64,000 nucleotides of DNA from Hedera helix (GCA_947179155.2 OX359282.1:11308533-11372532), one strand, 5' to 3'. Numbered from the stretch's first letter, positions 35,701 to 47,707 are shown. Made by a program: numbers and translations. Notes: generated from the letters alone by a model not told the origin.

Positions 35701-37687
35701 TCCTGGCTAGATCTTCTCAGCCAAATCTAGCCCCAACCAGATTTTTAGTACAAAAATATAGCCCTAGCCGTGAGTAGCAGATTTCAATTTTTTTTTGGAA
35801 TTTTTTTTATTTTCAAACCGAAATGAAATGTTTAATATTAAATGATAGAGATACGTATTATATGCCATAAATTGATAAAATTAATCAATGTGGTAGGTAT
35901 TAAGATATGAATAAATAATGCGTTAAGGGTTATGTAAAGGTAAATAATAACTTGTATAGCAAGGTATAACATGCATGTGTATGTAAATAATGCATGAACT
36001 AATATTATGGTTATGTAGCACATAAACGGGATAAGATTTTATCAGTTGAGGTAAACGAGGACAAATGCAAGTGTTCTTTTAATACTCTCTTTTGTAGTTC
36101 TTGAACAATGATACATGTTATGCATTCATGATAAGCCATATTAAAGTTCATTCATTATTGAACTGCTATTGAAAAAGGTCGATGGTAATCTTGATTTTGG
36201 CTAGACATATGTAATAATTCACGTTGAATTCATATATTTATTGTTATGTGCTCTAATCCATATTGTTGTAGAGCGGAATCTATGAAATGTTGTAATAGAA
36301 CAACCTTGAGGAAAAAGGATAAAGTAAATGTAATTTTTACGGCATGGTTGCGTCGCTAGATGTTTATGTTGTGCACAATGTAAATGTACGATATGCTGAT
36401 CACCTATAGTACACATCTAAAATGAAATGTATTGTTATTGTAATATCCCGGATATTTAAATGAATTAGAAATAAAGTATTTAATATTTAATAAAGGTTGG
36501 AGTTTGATAACCTAGTAGTGATAGATAAATAGAGGTCCAAATTTAATTTAACGGACTAACTTAGATATGGTGATATCAAATTTTTTGATAAGTTAGCAAG
36601 TAAAGTGATAATTCAATACACTTGACTAACAACAAGTCTAATTAAATTAAGAGAATTAATTAGTGGAGTTATGTAATTATGCGACATGGTTGCGTGTAAA
36701 TTAAATATGTATTTATATGAATATATATATGCGTGCATATTTAGTAACATAATTTAATGATTAATTAAATTGTGATAAATAGATAGATTAATATTAAAGT
36801 AATCCGAATTGAATTAAAAGGTTTATTGTGGAATTAATTTATTCATTAATCAACAATTATGCAAATTGTTGATAAATTATTTGTGAGGAATAATTATGTA
36901 AATTATATAATTATAAATTATATAAAGTAGTTGAATTAATTAAGGGAGATTAGTAATTGTATATATGTACAACATTTAATTTCATATATATGTACATATA
37001 TATAAAGGGATTAAATTAATTAAGTAATTTTAAATAGTAATTGAATATATTAAATGAATATATTCTATTATTAAATAAATCATTGTAAATGATTTATGAG
37101 AGCGAGAAATTTAATTATACAATTATTTGTGTAATATTAATTAAATAATTAAATAAATTATTTAAATAAGAAATTGAGTAAATATATTATTATTTTCGGG
37201 TAAATGGAATTATTTCCATAATTGATGAGAAATGAATTATTTAATGTAAATGTATTAAATAATTTAATTTATGGCCTAAATAATATATATTAAATTATAT
37301 ATTGTATTTATTTAAATTTCATAATTTATTGTGAAATTGTTTTTGAGGTAAGGTAATGTGTATGAATAATATATATAGATTATATATATTATTATTAGCG
37401 AACACACTCTAAAGTTTTAATATCAAAATAATTGACAAGTTGTCATTAATTAAATATTCAATTAAATTGAATATAATGAGTGAATTAAATTTTATAAATT
37501 AATTAATATGATAATTAATTAATGTAAATAATGTAAAATATTATTAATAATATTATTAGTCCATTTAGTAATTTAATACTAATGGGTGAGTGTATTTAAT
37601 TATTTATTCAATCTAATTATTTATTTAATCATGGATTGAATAATTAATATGTAAATTATTAAATTAGCCTAACATGGAACAATTAGT

Positions 37688-37786
37688 AGCCCAAGTGAAG
37701 AATAATAAAATTTGGCAAACTAGTAGCCCAAACAATTTAATAGAAGCCCAATTAGTATTTTAAATAAAACCCAAAGCTTGAGCCCA
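37688..37786 (+). promoter_or_regulatory. Site-II (AGCCCA) array in S5 U3
   Basis: AGCCCA at 37688, 37725, 37745 and 37781, in sense orientation upstream of the TATA-like region. The same word is clustered in the U3 of NA2 and Tek2. Confidence 0.5.
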
Positions 37787-38780
37787 CTTGGAATTAAATT
37801 TGTTTAACCATTATTTATTAAAAAGTGACATGTGACAAACATTTTGGGACACTAAAACTCATATGTTGCCGGCAAGTTGGAGAGAATGAGAGTGAAATAT
37901 TTTATTTTTATTTTATTTCTCATTTATTTAATAATTATGTTGCTTGTTTTGATTTTTGGTGAGACTTTTCCCACCAAATCCTCACCAACTAAGGCATGGG
38001 TTAAATTTCTTGTGTAAGTATCCAATAGCTAGCTTGTGTTGGTATAATTTCATAGATATAAGATATATATCTATACATTATGGAAGACTTAAGTCATTAG
38101 AGAGAGAAAATTGTTAGTCATTTATTCTTCTTTCACTTTTCAAATTAGAGAGAAAATATTTGAGAGCAAGGATAAAGAAGGAGAATGAATTCTTGGTTCA
38201 TGCCATCCTCCTTCACAACCCATTTTGGAAGAAAAATGAGGATAACCATTAAAATGAGGTAATGGTTATTTTAAATGTAGTTTATTTTTTTTTTATTAAA
38301 TAAACTAACATGTGAGTATAAACATGTTAATGTAGTTAATAATATGTGATAGTAATATTTATGTCATGCTTGAGTTTAATATGCTTGGTTTGTATTTTTG
38401 GTATAATTTATATGCTAAAAACATGTGTTTGGTGGTGTTAAATCAAGTATCAAAATAATATCCAAAAATAAATTTTATAAAATTTAGATTTAATGTTATA
38501 ATATTATAGAACATTAAATCATGAGAAAAACAAAGTTTGAATCACTCAAAATGGAGTTATACACAAAAAGTTATGATTTGTGGTAGTTTATATGATGTAA
38601 AAATTTTTATAAAAATTTTTAATATTAAATTATGAAAAATTAAAATTTTCATGTTATAAATTGATATTAAGTGATTGGTAATTTTTTTGGATTTTTAAAG
38701 CTTACTTGAATGTATAATTTTTATTAAAGTGGTGTATTAAAATTACTGTTCACAATCTGTTAAGGGGAAAGAAAAAGGGG

Positions 38781-38960
38781 GTGCCGCGCAATGCGCGCGA
38801 CCCTGTTCACTGTCGGACGCGGAAAGAAAAACGGCTTCGTTTTGTCGAAGAAAAAATTTCATCCGCGCGTTATGCGCGGAAGACAGTTGCGGTGCCATTA
38901 AAACGGCACCGTTTTGGGGCCATAGTTTTTGTCGGCGCGCGCAATGCGCGGTAACAGATT
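38781..38960 (+). repeat. CG-rich palindromic island in S5
   Basis: CCGCGC...GCGCGG inverted repeats (for example 38863-38879, CCGCGCGTTATGCGCGG), GGTGCC/GGCACC, and GCGCAATGCGC words in otherwise AT-rich sequence. Confidence 0.7.
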
Positions 38961-39099
38961 TTTGCTGAAATTACGATACTGCCCCTCTGTTCGGTTTTCT
39001 GATTAATTACGAAATTGCCATCGGTCCGATTTTTCAACTTATTTACGGAAATGCCATTCTGGATAATTTAAATTAATTTAAATGTTTAAAAATTAATTT

Positions 39100-39840
39100 A
39101 AAATTATAACAAAAATATTAATAATACAAAAATGATATTTAGGTATTGAATATTATATTTTCCAAATATAATAAGTATTTAGGATTAATATTTAAATGTT
39201 GTAAATATTAATCTAGTTAGTTTTTCAAATATAATAAATATTTAGGATTAATATTTAAATATTTTAAATATTAATCTAGTTAGTTTAATATTATATTTTT
39301 CAAATATAATAAATATTTAGGATTAATATTTAAATGTTTTAAATATTAATCTAGTTAGTTTAATATTATATCTTCTGAATTTATGATTAAATTAATTATT
39401 ATTTAATTAATATTAAATAATAAACAAGGATGATAAATTAATTAATTATTATTTAATTACTATTAAATAATAATTAAAGACAACTAAGATTGGGTATTTA
39501 ATTATTTATTATTTGATTAACTTTAAATAATAAATAAATTCAGTTAGTTATTATGTATTATTAAATAATAACTAATGATAGTTGAGTATTTACTATATAA
39601 TCTTATTATTTATTATTTAATGAATCTTGTTAATTAATTATTATTTATTATTAAATAATAACTAAAGATATTTGATTTTTAATATAATATAATTATTTAT
39701 TATTTGATTAACTTTAAATAATAAATAAATCTAGTAAGTTATTATTTATTATTAAATAATAACTAAAGGTATTTAATTACTTACTATTTAATTAATGTTA
39801 AATAGTAATTAAATGAAATAAAGAAAATGTCTTTTAACTC
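39100..39840 (+). repeat. AT-rich tandem array in S5
   Basis: Two nested repeat types: a ~65-70 bp unit (ATTTAGGATTAATATTTAAA..., 39170-39370, three copies), then ~15 copies of a TTATTATTTAATTAA...TAAATAATAA unit that is self-complementary. Confidence 0.75.
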
Positions 39841-40502
39841 TTTTGTTTAAACAATTATAATAAATTGTTTAATAGTTTAATAAGTGTTTAACACTTGAGA
39901 AAATTATTTTCTAACTTATTAAATTATTAACCTAATTTGATTGAGGGTCTATAAGGTTAATAATATTGTTTTGACTGATGTAAATTATGTGTTAGTACTT
40001 ATGTGTGGTAGATAAGTTTCTTAATGAGCGTATAGTTGTACAAATACGCTGTACTAATTATTAGACCAACTTTACTAATGTTAGGTCTTTCAAAGCCAGT
40101 TAGTTAAAGCTAGACATTAATTGTAGCTGAGCAGACAGACAAGTTTCCTAAACCTTACTCAATTTATATTCGAGCAGGATATATTATTTTATTGTTCAAG
40201 CTCCTAACTCAAACTCAAGTTATTATGTTTCAAGCATGCTAGCGGTTTAATTCTGTATAATTATTCCACCTCTTTAAATTGTTGATTCGCACATAGTGCT
40301 TGTTGCATGTGTTCATCAGGTATGAAAGGCTGATCACCTTCATTACCATAAGGTTCAGTTAAAATTGTTCATGGTCATTATTGACACTCAAATTGATTCA
40401 GTCATTCAATTATTGAAATTATGATTCGTACTCATTCACAATTATTATATTGTTGAAAATCCAAAAGCTTATTCTTTCTTTCAATCATGATATATCGTTA
40501 AA

Positions 40503-40534
40503 ACTTGCTGAGCAAAGTCGTTGCTCACTCTTGC
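40503..40534 (+). promoter_or_regulatory. Conserved LTR hairpin motif (S5 copy)
   Basis: ACTTGCTGAGC, loop AAAGTCGTT, GCTCACTCTTGC, followed by TATATCATGATAAC and AAATTTCAG. Confidence 0.65.
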
Positions 40535-41393
40535 TATATCATGATAACAAATTTCAGAATAATATGAATGTCCGAGGAGAGACGGAGATAGAAGCAAAAG
40601 ACAAGATTATAGTGTTATGCATGATAACTAAATTGTTATATGATGTAAGTAATTTTGTAAACCTTTTTATGAATCTAAAGGTATATATGTAAGTTAAGGT
40701 TAGAAACCTTGGGAAATGTTGTAGAATAAACAATTTATGTTTATATATTTCGCATTAGTTATAGAATATGTATGAAGATGATGTATCGTGACGTACCAAG
40801 TCTAAGGTTCAAAGAACCCGGATTTGGGGACGTTACAGTTATGGCTGCACCCGGACAGTATCAGTCTTTATGATTGGTATTGTTCTTAACAAGTTTTTGG
40901 TCTTGTGACCATACAACAAGCTAGTTCATGTTTCAAGCTAATTATGCAAAGACTTATGTTATATTTTAATGTTTATTATCAGAACTGTTATTGATTCAGC
41001 TTCATTGTAAATGATTCCCTTTCATTATTTCAGAAATATCATGTCATTATTTGATTTTGTATTTGCTGAGCTATTTTATGGTCACCCTTTCTTTAACATG
41101 ATATTTCAATTAAGCCCGAACAGGCCGAGGGATCAGGAGTAGATAAAGGGAAGGGAAAGGCTAGCAAGCAGTGATTGTATAGTTAGAAAATTAATGTAAA
41201 TATTATATTTTTGTAATATGTTAGTTGTATATGTTTTGTAATGTATAAAGGTCTGTAAACTTGGAAATAGTTTTGTATTATTGTAAATTAAGTTTTATTA
41301 TTTAGAAATGAAGGGTTAAGATTGAATGGTAGAGTAGTATTGTGAGCACCAAATCTGTGGTTCAAGGGACTCGAATTTGGGGGCGTCACATGT

Positions 41394-41405
41394 TGGTATC
41401 AGAGC
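41394..41405 (+). other. Primer-binding site of Tek1 (tRNA-iMet)
   Basis: TGGTATCAGAGC, 3 nt after the 5' LTR end: a perfect match to the usual plant initiator-Met PBS. Confidence 0.95.
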
Positions 41406-41609
41406 TGATAGGTTATAAACCTTAGGTGGAGAAACCTTAGGAATATGACATTAAGGAATATAGTGAAACTCATTTAGAGTTCTAAGAGGTGAATCGTGGA
41501 AATTATTAAAGTTAAAATTTTCACAATATGTGCTAGTGTTATGTATTATGTGTAATAGAGGTAAGAAAAATTGTATTGAACTAAATAATTATTCTTGTGA
41601 TTTTATAGT

Positions 41610-42324
41610 ATGCCAGAGATTGGAGAATCCAGTCGGGTAGTAGAGGAAGAATACTGGGATATTCAGGTAGATGTGATGGCTACTGTACCAGCTATGACAA
41701 TAGTACCAGCTGATGACAATTGACAAGAGGAAGATCCAGATGAGTTGGAAGGAGAGTTTGATGGGGCATTGCTGGATAATGCGTTATCCGAGCAGAGGGA
41801 GGCCGATCAAGAATGGGTAACCGGCCTAATACAACAGAACAAGTGAATTTGTAGACAAAATTTTAGAGTTGGAAACTCAGGTAGCAGAACGACAAACATC
41901 TGTTGAGCAAAATGAGATGGCAGTGCAAGTATTAGTTAATAGAAATATAGAGCTGGGAGATAAATTGAGGCAAGAAGAACAGAAAGTCCAAGAACTGAAG
42001 AATGATAAGGAAGCCTTAGAGGCTAAATTAAAGGAGGCAACTGCTGAGATAGCCAGGTATGAACATACCGGGGCTAAAACAGTGAGAAGGGTAAACTTAG
42101 TAGAAGAAGAAATAAGGGCTAAGAAAGTCAGAATAGACAATATGAGTGTAAAGATGGAGGATATGAGCTATGTTTTTCGCACAGCTTCTGGAAGAGCACA
42201 AGATATGGTGTACTACTACCCTATAAAATATGATCAGACTAGTAACACCTTGAGTAGGTGGAAGATGATAACTATCATGGATGAAGAGTATGAAGATGCA
42301 GTTAGGCGTGGAATGCTTCAGTAG
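41610..42324 (+). pseudogene. ORF0 of Tek1: unrecognised coiled-coil protein encoded before gag
   Basis: Starts at ATG 41610 (MPEIGESSRVVEEEYW), about 205 nt after the PBS. The N-terminus is acidic and broken by a TGA (41721-41723), a second TGA and a +1 frame change near 41845. From ~41849 (FVDKILELETQVAERQ) the open part runs to TAG at 42324. It is a predicted long coiled coil (QEEQKVQELKNDKEALEAKL), then a conserved-looking tail ending EYEDAVRRGMLQ. Tek2 ORF0 (62769-61624) has the same start (MPEVGKS), the same junction (LYVDSILELLEE) and tail (EHEDAARRMDQ), so both descend from one gene of ~380 codons. No zinc knuckle, protease, RT or signal peptide is visible. Being upstream of gag, it would be the first cistron of the genomic RNA. 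Function unknown. Confidence 0.75.
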
Positions 42325-42379
42325 GATATATGTAATAGATGTATATGGTCATGTGTAAATATGTGTGTATGTATTGTAA

Positions 42380-42505
42380 ATCCCTAGCTTTTTGTTATAA
42401 AAGGGATATAAAGTGTCATGTAACATCTTTTGTCATAAGATGAGAAGGTCTAAGTTTGTTGTATAATTATGAAATGTGAGTCCCGACTTTTGTAGTCTAA
42501 AGGGA
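42380..42505 (+). repeat. Tandem hairpins between ORF0 and gag in Tek1
   Basis: TCCCTAGCTTTTTGTTATAAAAGGGA (split: TCCC...CTTTT / AAAAGGGA) at about 42381-42406 and TCCCGACTTT...AAAGGGA at 42481-42505, with weaker intermediate copies. Tek2 has four at 61437-61583. The spacer is ~360 nt with no open frame. Confidence 0.65.
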
Positions 42506-42683
42506 TATAAATGTTTATAGCAATATGCTAAATATGATGTAAAGTGCTAGGCACTAGTCAAGTTGCATATGAATATAAACTCAGTTATGAAATGTGTTTT
42601 GACATGATTATGTGTCTAAGTTAACATGAGCATGTAATACGCGAATGATAAATAATAATGATAACATAAATTGTTAAACAGAA

Positions 42684-43739
42684 ATACCGCCTAGACGAAG
42701 ACCGAATGTTCAACCCCCACCAGAGGAGTTAGTAAATGCTCCAGAGGAGTTAGTTAATCCCATGTAGCAATTTATGGATTTGTAGATGTGAGCTTTTCAG
42801 AATAGGAATGTTAATCCTGCAGGTGATAAATCGATAACAACTCGTATTGTTACATTCAAGGATTTTAAAGCTGTAGGACCCCCAGAGTTCAAGGGGACTA
42901 TGAATCCGGTAGAGGCCCATAACTGGGTGATCGAAATGGAGAAAGTATTTGACGTAGCTAACATAGCAGAATAACAAAAAACTGCCTTTGCTACGTTCAT
43001 GTTAAAAAGAGAAGCAAATTATTGGCGGGGAACTAATAAAGGAAGACTGGGAACAGGAGCTGCACCATGGGAAAGATTTAAAGAATTGTTCTTTGAGGCT
43101 TACTTTCCTCTGGTGACACAAGATATCATGGAAGTTCAATTTCTGGAACTGAAGCAAGGAAATATGATTGTGGCCGAGTATGCGGCTAAATTCAATGAGT
43201 TAGCAAGGTTTGCTCTACACCAGGTGGACACAGAGCAGAGAAAAGCCAGACGATTTGAACGCAGATTAAAACTGTGGATTTACAGCAACGTTTCAATGTT
43301 TCAGATCGGAACCTTTAATGGAGTATTAGAGAAGGCTATTTTGGCTGAAGGAGGCAGTGATGCTTTAACAACATATAAACAAGAACAACGTGGTAGGAAA
43401 GGTGATGGAGCCAATAGAGAAGGAAGCAGTGGAGGAAGCAACTCCAACAAGCGAAAATGGAATAACAACAGCAACACCTCCTGTAATAAGCAAGGGGAAC
43501 AGAAGAAGAAAATGGAATCGTGTCCCAATTGTGGGAAATGACACTTTGGAGTGCGCTTGAAAGGAAAGAACGTCTGTTTTAGGTGCGGTCAGAAATGGCA
43601 CATCGCACCAAACTGCCCAATTCCGAAGACAAATAAAGGATGTTTCCATTATGGGGAAGTGAGGCATCAGATTAAAGATTGTCCAAAGAAGAAAAATGAT
43701 GGAGGAAGTGGAAGTAAAGGAAATACAGTGGAAAGTTAG
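42684..43739 (+). pseudogene. gag: gag of Tek1 (capsid plus zinc knuckles), disrupted
   Basis: By comparison with Tek2 (MPPRC...), the reading begins at 42684, where the ATG is now ATA (ATACCGCCTAGA). The frame has stops near 42765 and 42971, then is open at 42999-43541. Retroviral gag-type capsid words are clear: FATFMLKREANYW, WERFKELFFEAYFP, FLELKQGNMIVAEYAAKF and ELARFALH. A Ser/Asn/Gly-rich linker follows, then three zinc-knuckle-like units: CPNCGK-HFG, CFRCGQKWHIAPNC and CFHYGEVRHQIKDC, the last with Tyr for the second Cys. A TGA (43539-43541) interrupts the first knuckle, and TAG at 43737 ends the region. It would form the particle core and bind the genomic RNA. Confidence 0.88.
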
Positions 43740-43741
43740 CA

Positions 43742-46512
43742 ATTGGAAGACCTGTACAACCAGGGAGACCGACACCACGTACATTCAATATAACAGTACA
43801 GGATACAGTGGCATGAAAAGACGTGGTGTCAGGTATCATTCCTATCAATAGTATAAACGCCTATGTATTCTTTGATTCGGGTGCTACCTGCTCCTTTGTA
43901 TCTGATGAATTGGCTAAGAAATTGAATTTACCCCAAACAAAGTTAAAAAATGTGCTATATATAAAAGTAGCGAACGAGGAAGTAATTCAGCTGGAAAAAA
44001 TTCATCGGGATTATTGTTTGACGATAAGAGGGCACAAGCTAACAGTGAATCTAATTCCTATTCGATTAGGAGAGTTTAATGTAATATTGGACATGGATTG
44101 GTTGTATAACTATGGTGCGGTGATTGACTACCTAAAGAAATGTGTAAACCTTCAGACTCCTATTAAGTCTAAGGTAGTATTTTATGGTAGCAAATCGCCA
44201 AGGCAATCTTGTTGTCTAACGATGATGCAGGCCAATAAGTTGTTAAGGAAGGGATGTATGGGATATTTAGCTCATGTGGTTGATACATGGATAGTAGGAT
44301 CAGAAATGGGTCAGATACCAGTAGCAAATAAGTATGCAGATGTGTTTCTAGATGAATTGCCAGGACTTTCGCCGGATAGGGAGATCAAATTTGTTATAGA
44401 CCTTGTACTGGGAAAGACACCTATGTCAAAGGCACCGTACAGAATGGCTCCAGTTGAGTTAAAAGAGTTTATGGCTCAACTACAGGAATTGTTGGACAAG
44501 AAATATATCCAACCAAGTGTGTCTCCATGGGGAGGACCAGTTTTATTTGTAAAGAAGAAAGACGAATCGTTAAGGCTTTGTATCGACTACAGGGAGTTGA
44601 ACAAGATGACAATTAAGAACAAGTACCCGTTGCCGAGGATCGATGAATTATTTGATCAACTATGGAGAGCAAAGTATTTCTCAAAGATAGACTTGAGAAA
44701 TGGTTATCACTAGCTAAAGGTGAGATCTGAGGATGTACCTAAGACAACATTTAGGACTCGTTATGGTCATTACGAGTTCCTGGTGATGTCTTTTGGTTTG
44801 ACGAATGCACCAGCTGCATTTATGGATTTGATGAATAGGGTGTTCAAGAAGTATTTAGACAAGTTTGTGGTGGTGTTCATCGATGATATTATGATCTATT
44901 CGAAGACTCAGGAGGATTATGCTGAACATTTAAGGATAGTGTTGGAAAAGTTGAGGGAAACAAAGTTGTCTGCTAAGTTTTCAAAATGCGAATTCTTGTT
45001 AGAAATGGTGCAATTTTTAGGGCACATGATTGATCAAGAAGGGATATCAGTGGATCCAGCAAAAGTTAAGGCAGTAATAAATTGGGAACAGCCAAAGACA
45101 CCAATGGATGTGCGGAGTTTTCTTAGTTTAGCTGGATGTTACAGAAGATTTATCAAAGTTTTCAGGACCTTTGACTAATTTGACGAGGAAATCTGTGAAA
45201 TTTGTATGGTCAGAGAAATGTGAAGAGAGTTTCATGAAACTCAAGAAAAGGTTAAGTGAAGCACTTGTGTTGTCATTGCCTGACGACACGGGAGGATTTT
45301 TGGTGTACAGTAATGCATCGCATAAGGGACTTAGTTGTGTGTTAATGCAATATGGCAATGTCATAGCGTATGCGTCAAGACAGCTTAAGGACTATGAAAA
45401 AGGGTATCTAACCTATGACTTAGAATTGGAAGTAGTGGTTTTTGCCTTGAAGATATGGAGACATTATTTATATGGAGAAAAGTGTGAAATATACACAGAT
45501 CACAAAAGTCTGAAGTATATTTTCACCCAGAAAGATTTGAATATGAGGCAAATGTGATGTTTAAAATTAATCAAAGACTATGACTGTGAAATTCTATACC
45601 ATCCAAGGAAAGCTAATGTTGTGGCCGACGCCTTAAGTAGGAAGGGTCAGGAAATATTGGAAATGATAATTGCTCAAGAAGAGTTAATTAAAGAGATGGA
45701 AATGATAGAAATAGAAGTGACGTATACGAAGGAGTCGGAAGAAAAGTTGTATGTGGTAGAAGTTCATCCAACGTTACTGGATAAAGTGAGAGAAGCTCAA
45801 ATTAAGGATCAAGAATGCTGCCAAATCAGAGAACGCATAGCTGATGGACAAGAGACCAAGTTCAAAATAGATGATAGTGGATTAATTAGATTCGAAGGAA
45901 GAGTATGGGTGCCGATGGTATCCGAGTTAAAATATGAGATTTTGTAAGAAGCAAATAGTTCGAGGTATTCAATTCATTCGGGAAGTACGAAGATGTACCA
46001 AGATATTTGTCAGCACTTTTGGTGGCCCAACATGAAGAAAGACGTCGTGGAATGCGTTAGTAAATGCCTGACTTGTCAAAGAGTTAAGACAGAAGATCAG
46101 AGGCCTAGTGGACTACTACAACCGCTAGAAATTCCGAAATGGAAGTGGGAGCACGTTACAATGGATTTTGTAGTGGGACTTACAACAACGCAAAAAGGCT
46201 ATGATGCTATATAGATAATAGTGGATCGACTTACAAGTCTGCACACTTCTTGCCGATCAAGGTTAAATTCAACCTGGATCAACTAGTAAAACTATATATG
46301 AAAGAGATTGTGTCGAGATATAGAGTTTCGGTATCGATTGTTTCAGATCGAGATCCGCAATTCTCATCAAATTTTTGGAAGAGTTTTCAAGAGCGTATGG
46401 GTATGCAATTGAGGTTGTGCACTGCATATCATTCTCAAACAGATGGTCAAAGTGAACGAACGATCCAGACATTGGAAGATATGCTCAAGGCATGCATGAT
46501 GGACTTTAAAGG
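43742..46512 (+). pseudogene. pol: pol of Tek1, part 1: protease, RT, RNase H, integrase N-terminal and core
   Basis: The aspartic protease site FFDSGATCSF is near 43871. RT has WGGPVLFVKKKD, LRLCIDYRELNKM and the catalytic VVVFIDDIMIYSKT (near 44870-44911). A TAG (44711-44713) follows NGYH. A frameshift near 45170 leads into RNase H, whose first catalytic Asp is Asn (VYSNASHKG), while IYTDHKSLKY is kept; a TGA (45555-45557) follows. Integrase has the HHCC region (MYQDICQHFWWP...CLTCQRVK), the DDE words MDFVVGL and VSDRDPQF, and TDGQSERTIQTLEDML. TAA (45945-45947), TAG (46212-46214) and a frameshift near 46235 break it. The copia solo LTR interrupts it at 46513. Confidence 0.92.
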
Positions 46513-46750
46513 TGTTGAACATTGAATGTTTAAATTTGATGATGAGAATTAATATTGATGTGTGCTGTAAATAGCAAAATTGTAAAGTCCTTTGATTTTG
46601 TATATTGTACAAGGACTTAGCTAGATAAGATCAAAGCTGTTAGGTTGATCTTCTGATATAAATGCATGGATGTATAAAGTCTTTTGTGTTGTACTAAGAC
46701 TTAGATTTGAATAGATCAAAACTATTAGGTTGATCTTTTGTTATAATCTA

Positions 46751-46945
46751 ATCGTAGAATGGACTCTACGATTATGACTCAAAGAAGACTCTACGACCAA
46801 CAGACTCTATGATCTGAGTAACCAATCGTAGAATGGACTCTACGATTTTAGCCAAGAAGACTCTACGACCAACAGACTAAGCGAGAAGTCGTAGAACGGA
46901 CTCTACGTTCAATAGGTTGACAGTAGAGTAAACTCTACGATGATA
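46751..46945 (+). repeat. ATCGTAGA/TCTACGAT hairpin array in the copia LTR
   Basis: ATCGTAGAATGGACTCTACGAT (8-bp arms) occurs at 46751-46772 and 46825-46846, with partial copies (CTCTACGACCAACAGACT, GTCGTAGAACGGACTCTACG) between and after. The spacing is ~74 bp. Confidence 0.8.
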
Positions 46946-47707
46946 ATCAGAGATGATCCGTTACAGAACAATCACAACAGTAAGAATATTCGTAGAGTTG
47001 ATCATGGAGGGTCGATCGAGCAAAGAGGCAAGAGTCATTACAACTCTTAGATCAGAAGCCATTTAAAAGGTACAAATTGCATTGATGTGATAGAAGGGCT
47101 TCTGCAAGGAGATCAACGTCAGAAAAGTCAGAGGACTGACTCAAGCGCACTATGCAACAGAAAGAAGACTTTCAAGGCAGCAAAGTCAAAGGACTATGCC
47201 CTATCAGTCCTATAGTATGGATGGACCAAACGACTCTAAAAGTTGGTAGGAACCTACGACTGACATGTCTGTCCACAAGGAAGAAGAATACACTCTTCCA
47301 TGGACTAAAAGGTCAGATCAAATAATACCTCATCAGAGCATTAATGAGTTATATTAATATAATATTCAAAAGCTCCTTTCTGTGAGGCAACGGGAAGAAG
47401 AAGATGAAGCTACGGGCACATTTTCCAACGGGAAGAAATTTGAAGCCCTCATTTTAAATGCTAAGATTTGCTTCAAGAAAGACAAGCTTTTACATAAGAA
47501 AGAAAAGATACGCATGAAATTGAAAAAGATCAAACAGACAAGAAAGCTTGCATCGCTACTAAGTCCTTCAGAAACTTATGCTAAAAGCAACTTAGTAGCT
47601 CACCAAAATCTATACTACTCCAGAAAAGTTCTTTGTGAACTAGAGTATCCAAGTCTGTGAGACTTGTAGAGTTCTTAGTGAACTAGAGTTCCAAGATTGC
47701 TGGTCTT

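Larger units (their letters stand above)
36439..40837 (+). mobile_element. Solo LTR S5, plus orientation, inserted in Tek1 5' LTR
   Basis: 4,399 bp starting TGTAATATCCCGG and ending TTTGGGGACGTTACA, with perfect GTTAT duplications (36434-36438, 40838-40842). The intact site in the Tek1 3' LTR is CTTAT at 52039-52043. It contains site-II words (37688, 37725, 37745, 37781), a TATA-like ATATAAGATATATATC near 38057, a CG-rich palindromic island (38781-38960), an AT-rich array (39100-39840), the conserved hairpin (40503-40534) and an AACAAATTTCAG stretch. No interior remains. Confidence 0.92.
34553..41390 (+). repeat. 5' LTR of Tek1 (split by S5)
   Basis: Starts TGTAAGGACATG, ends TTTGGGGGCGTCACA. 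About 2.43 kb without S5. Relative to the 3' LTR it lacks ~350 bp after 35589, while the 3' LTR lacks ~200 bp equivalent to ~35745-35950. Its island at 35665-35775 is built on CTGGCC/CTAGCC words. The degenerate conserved hairpin is at 41061-41092. Confidence 0.88.

Noticed and set aside
43301..43784. Minus-strand frames over Tek1 gag, and plus-strand frames over Tek2 gag-pol
   Set aside because: They are shadows of the gag and pol reading frames.
47382..47660. Lys/Glu-rich 92-residue frame as a gene
   Set aside because: It lies inside the copia solo LTR, its start has no context, and no domain is recognisable.
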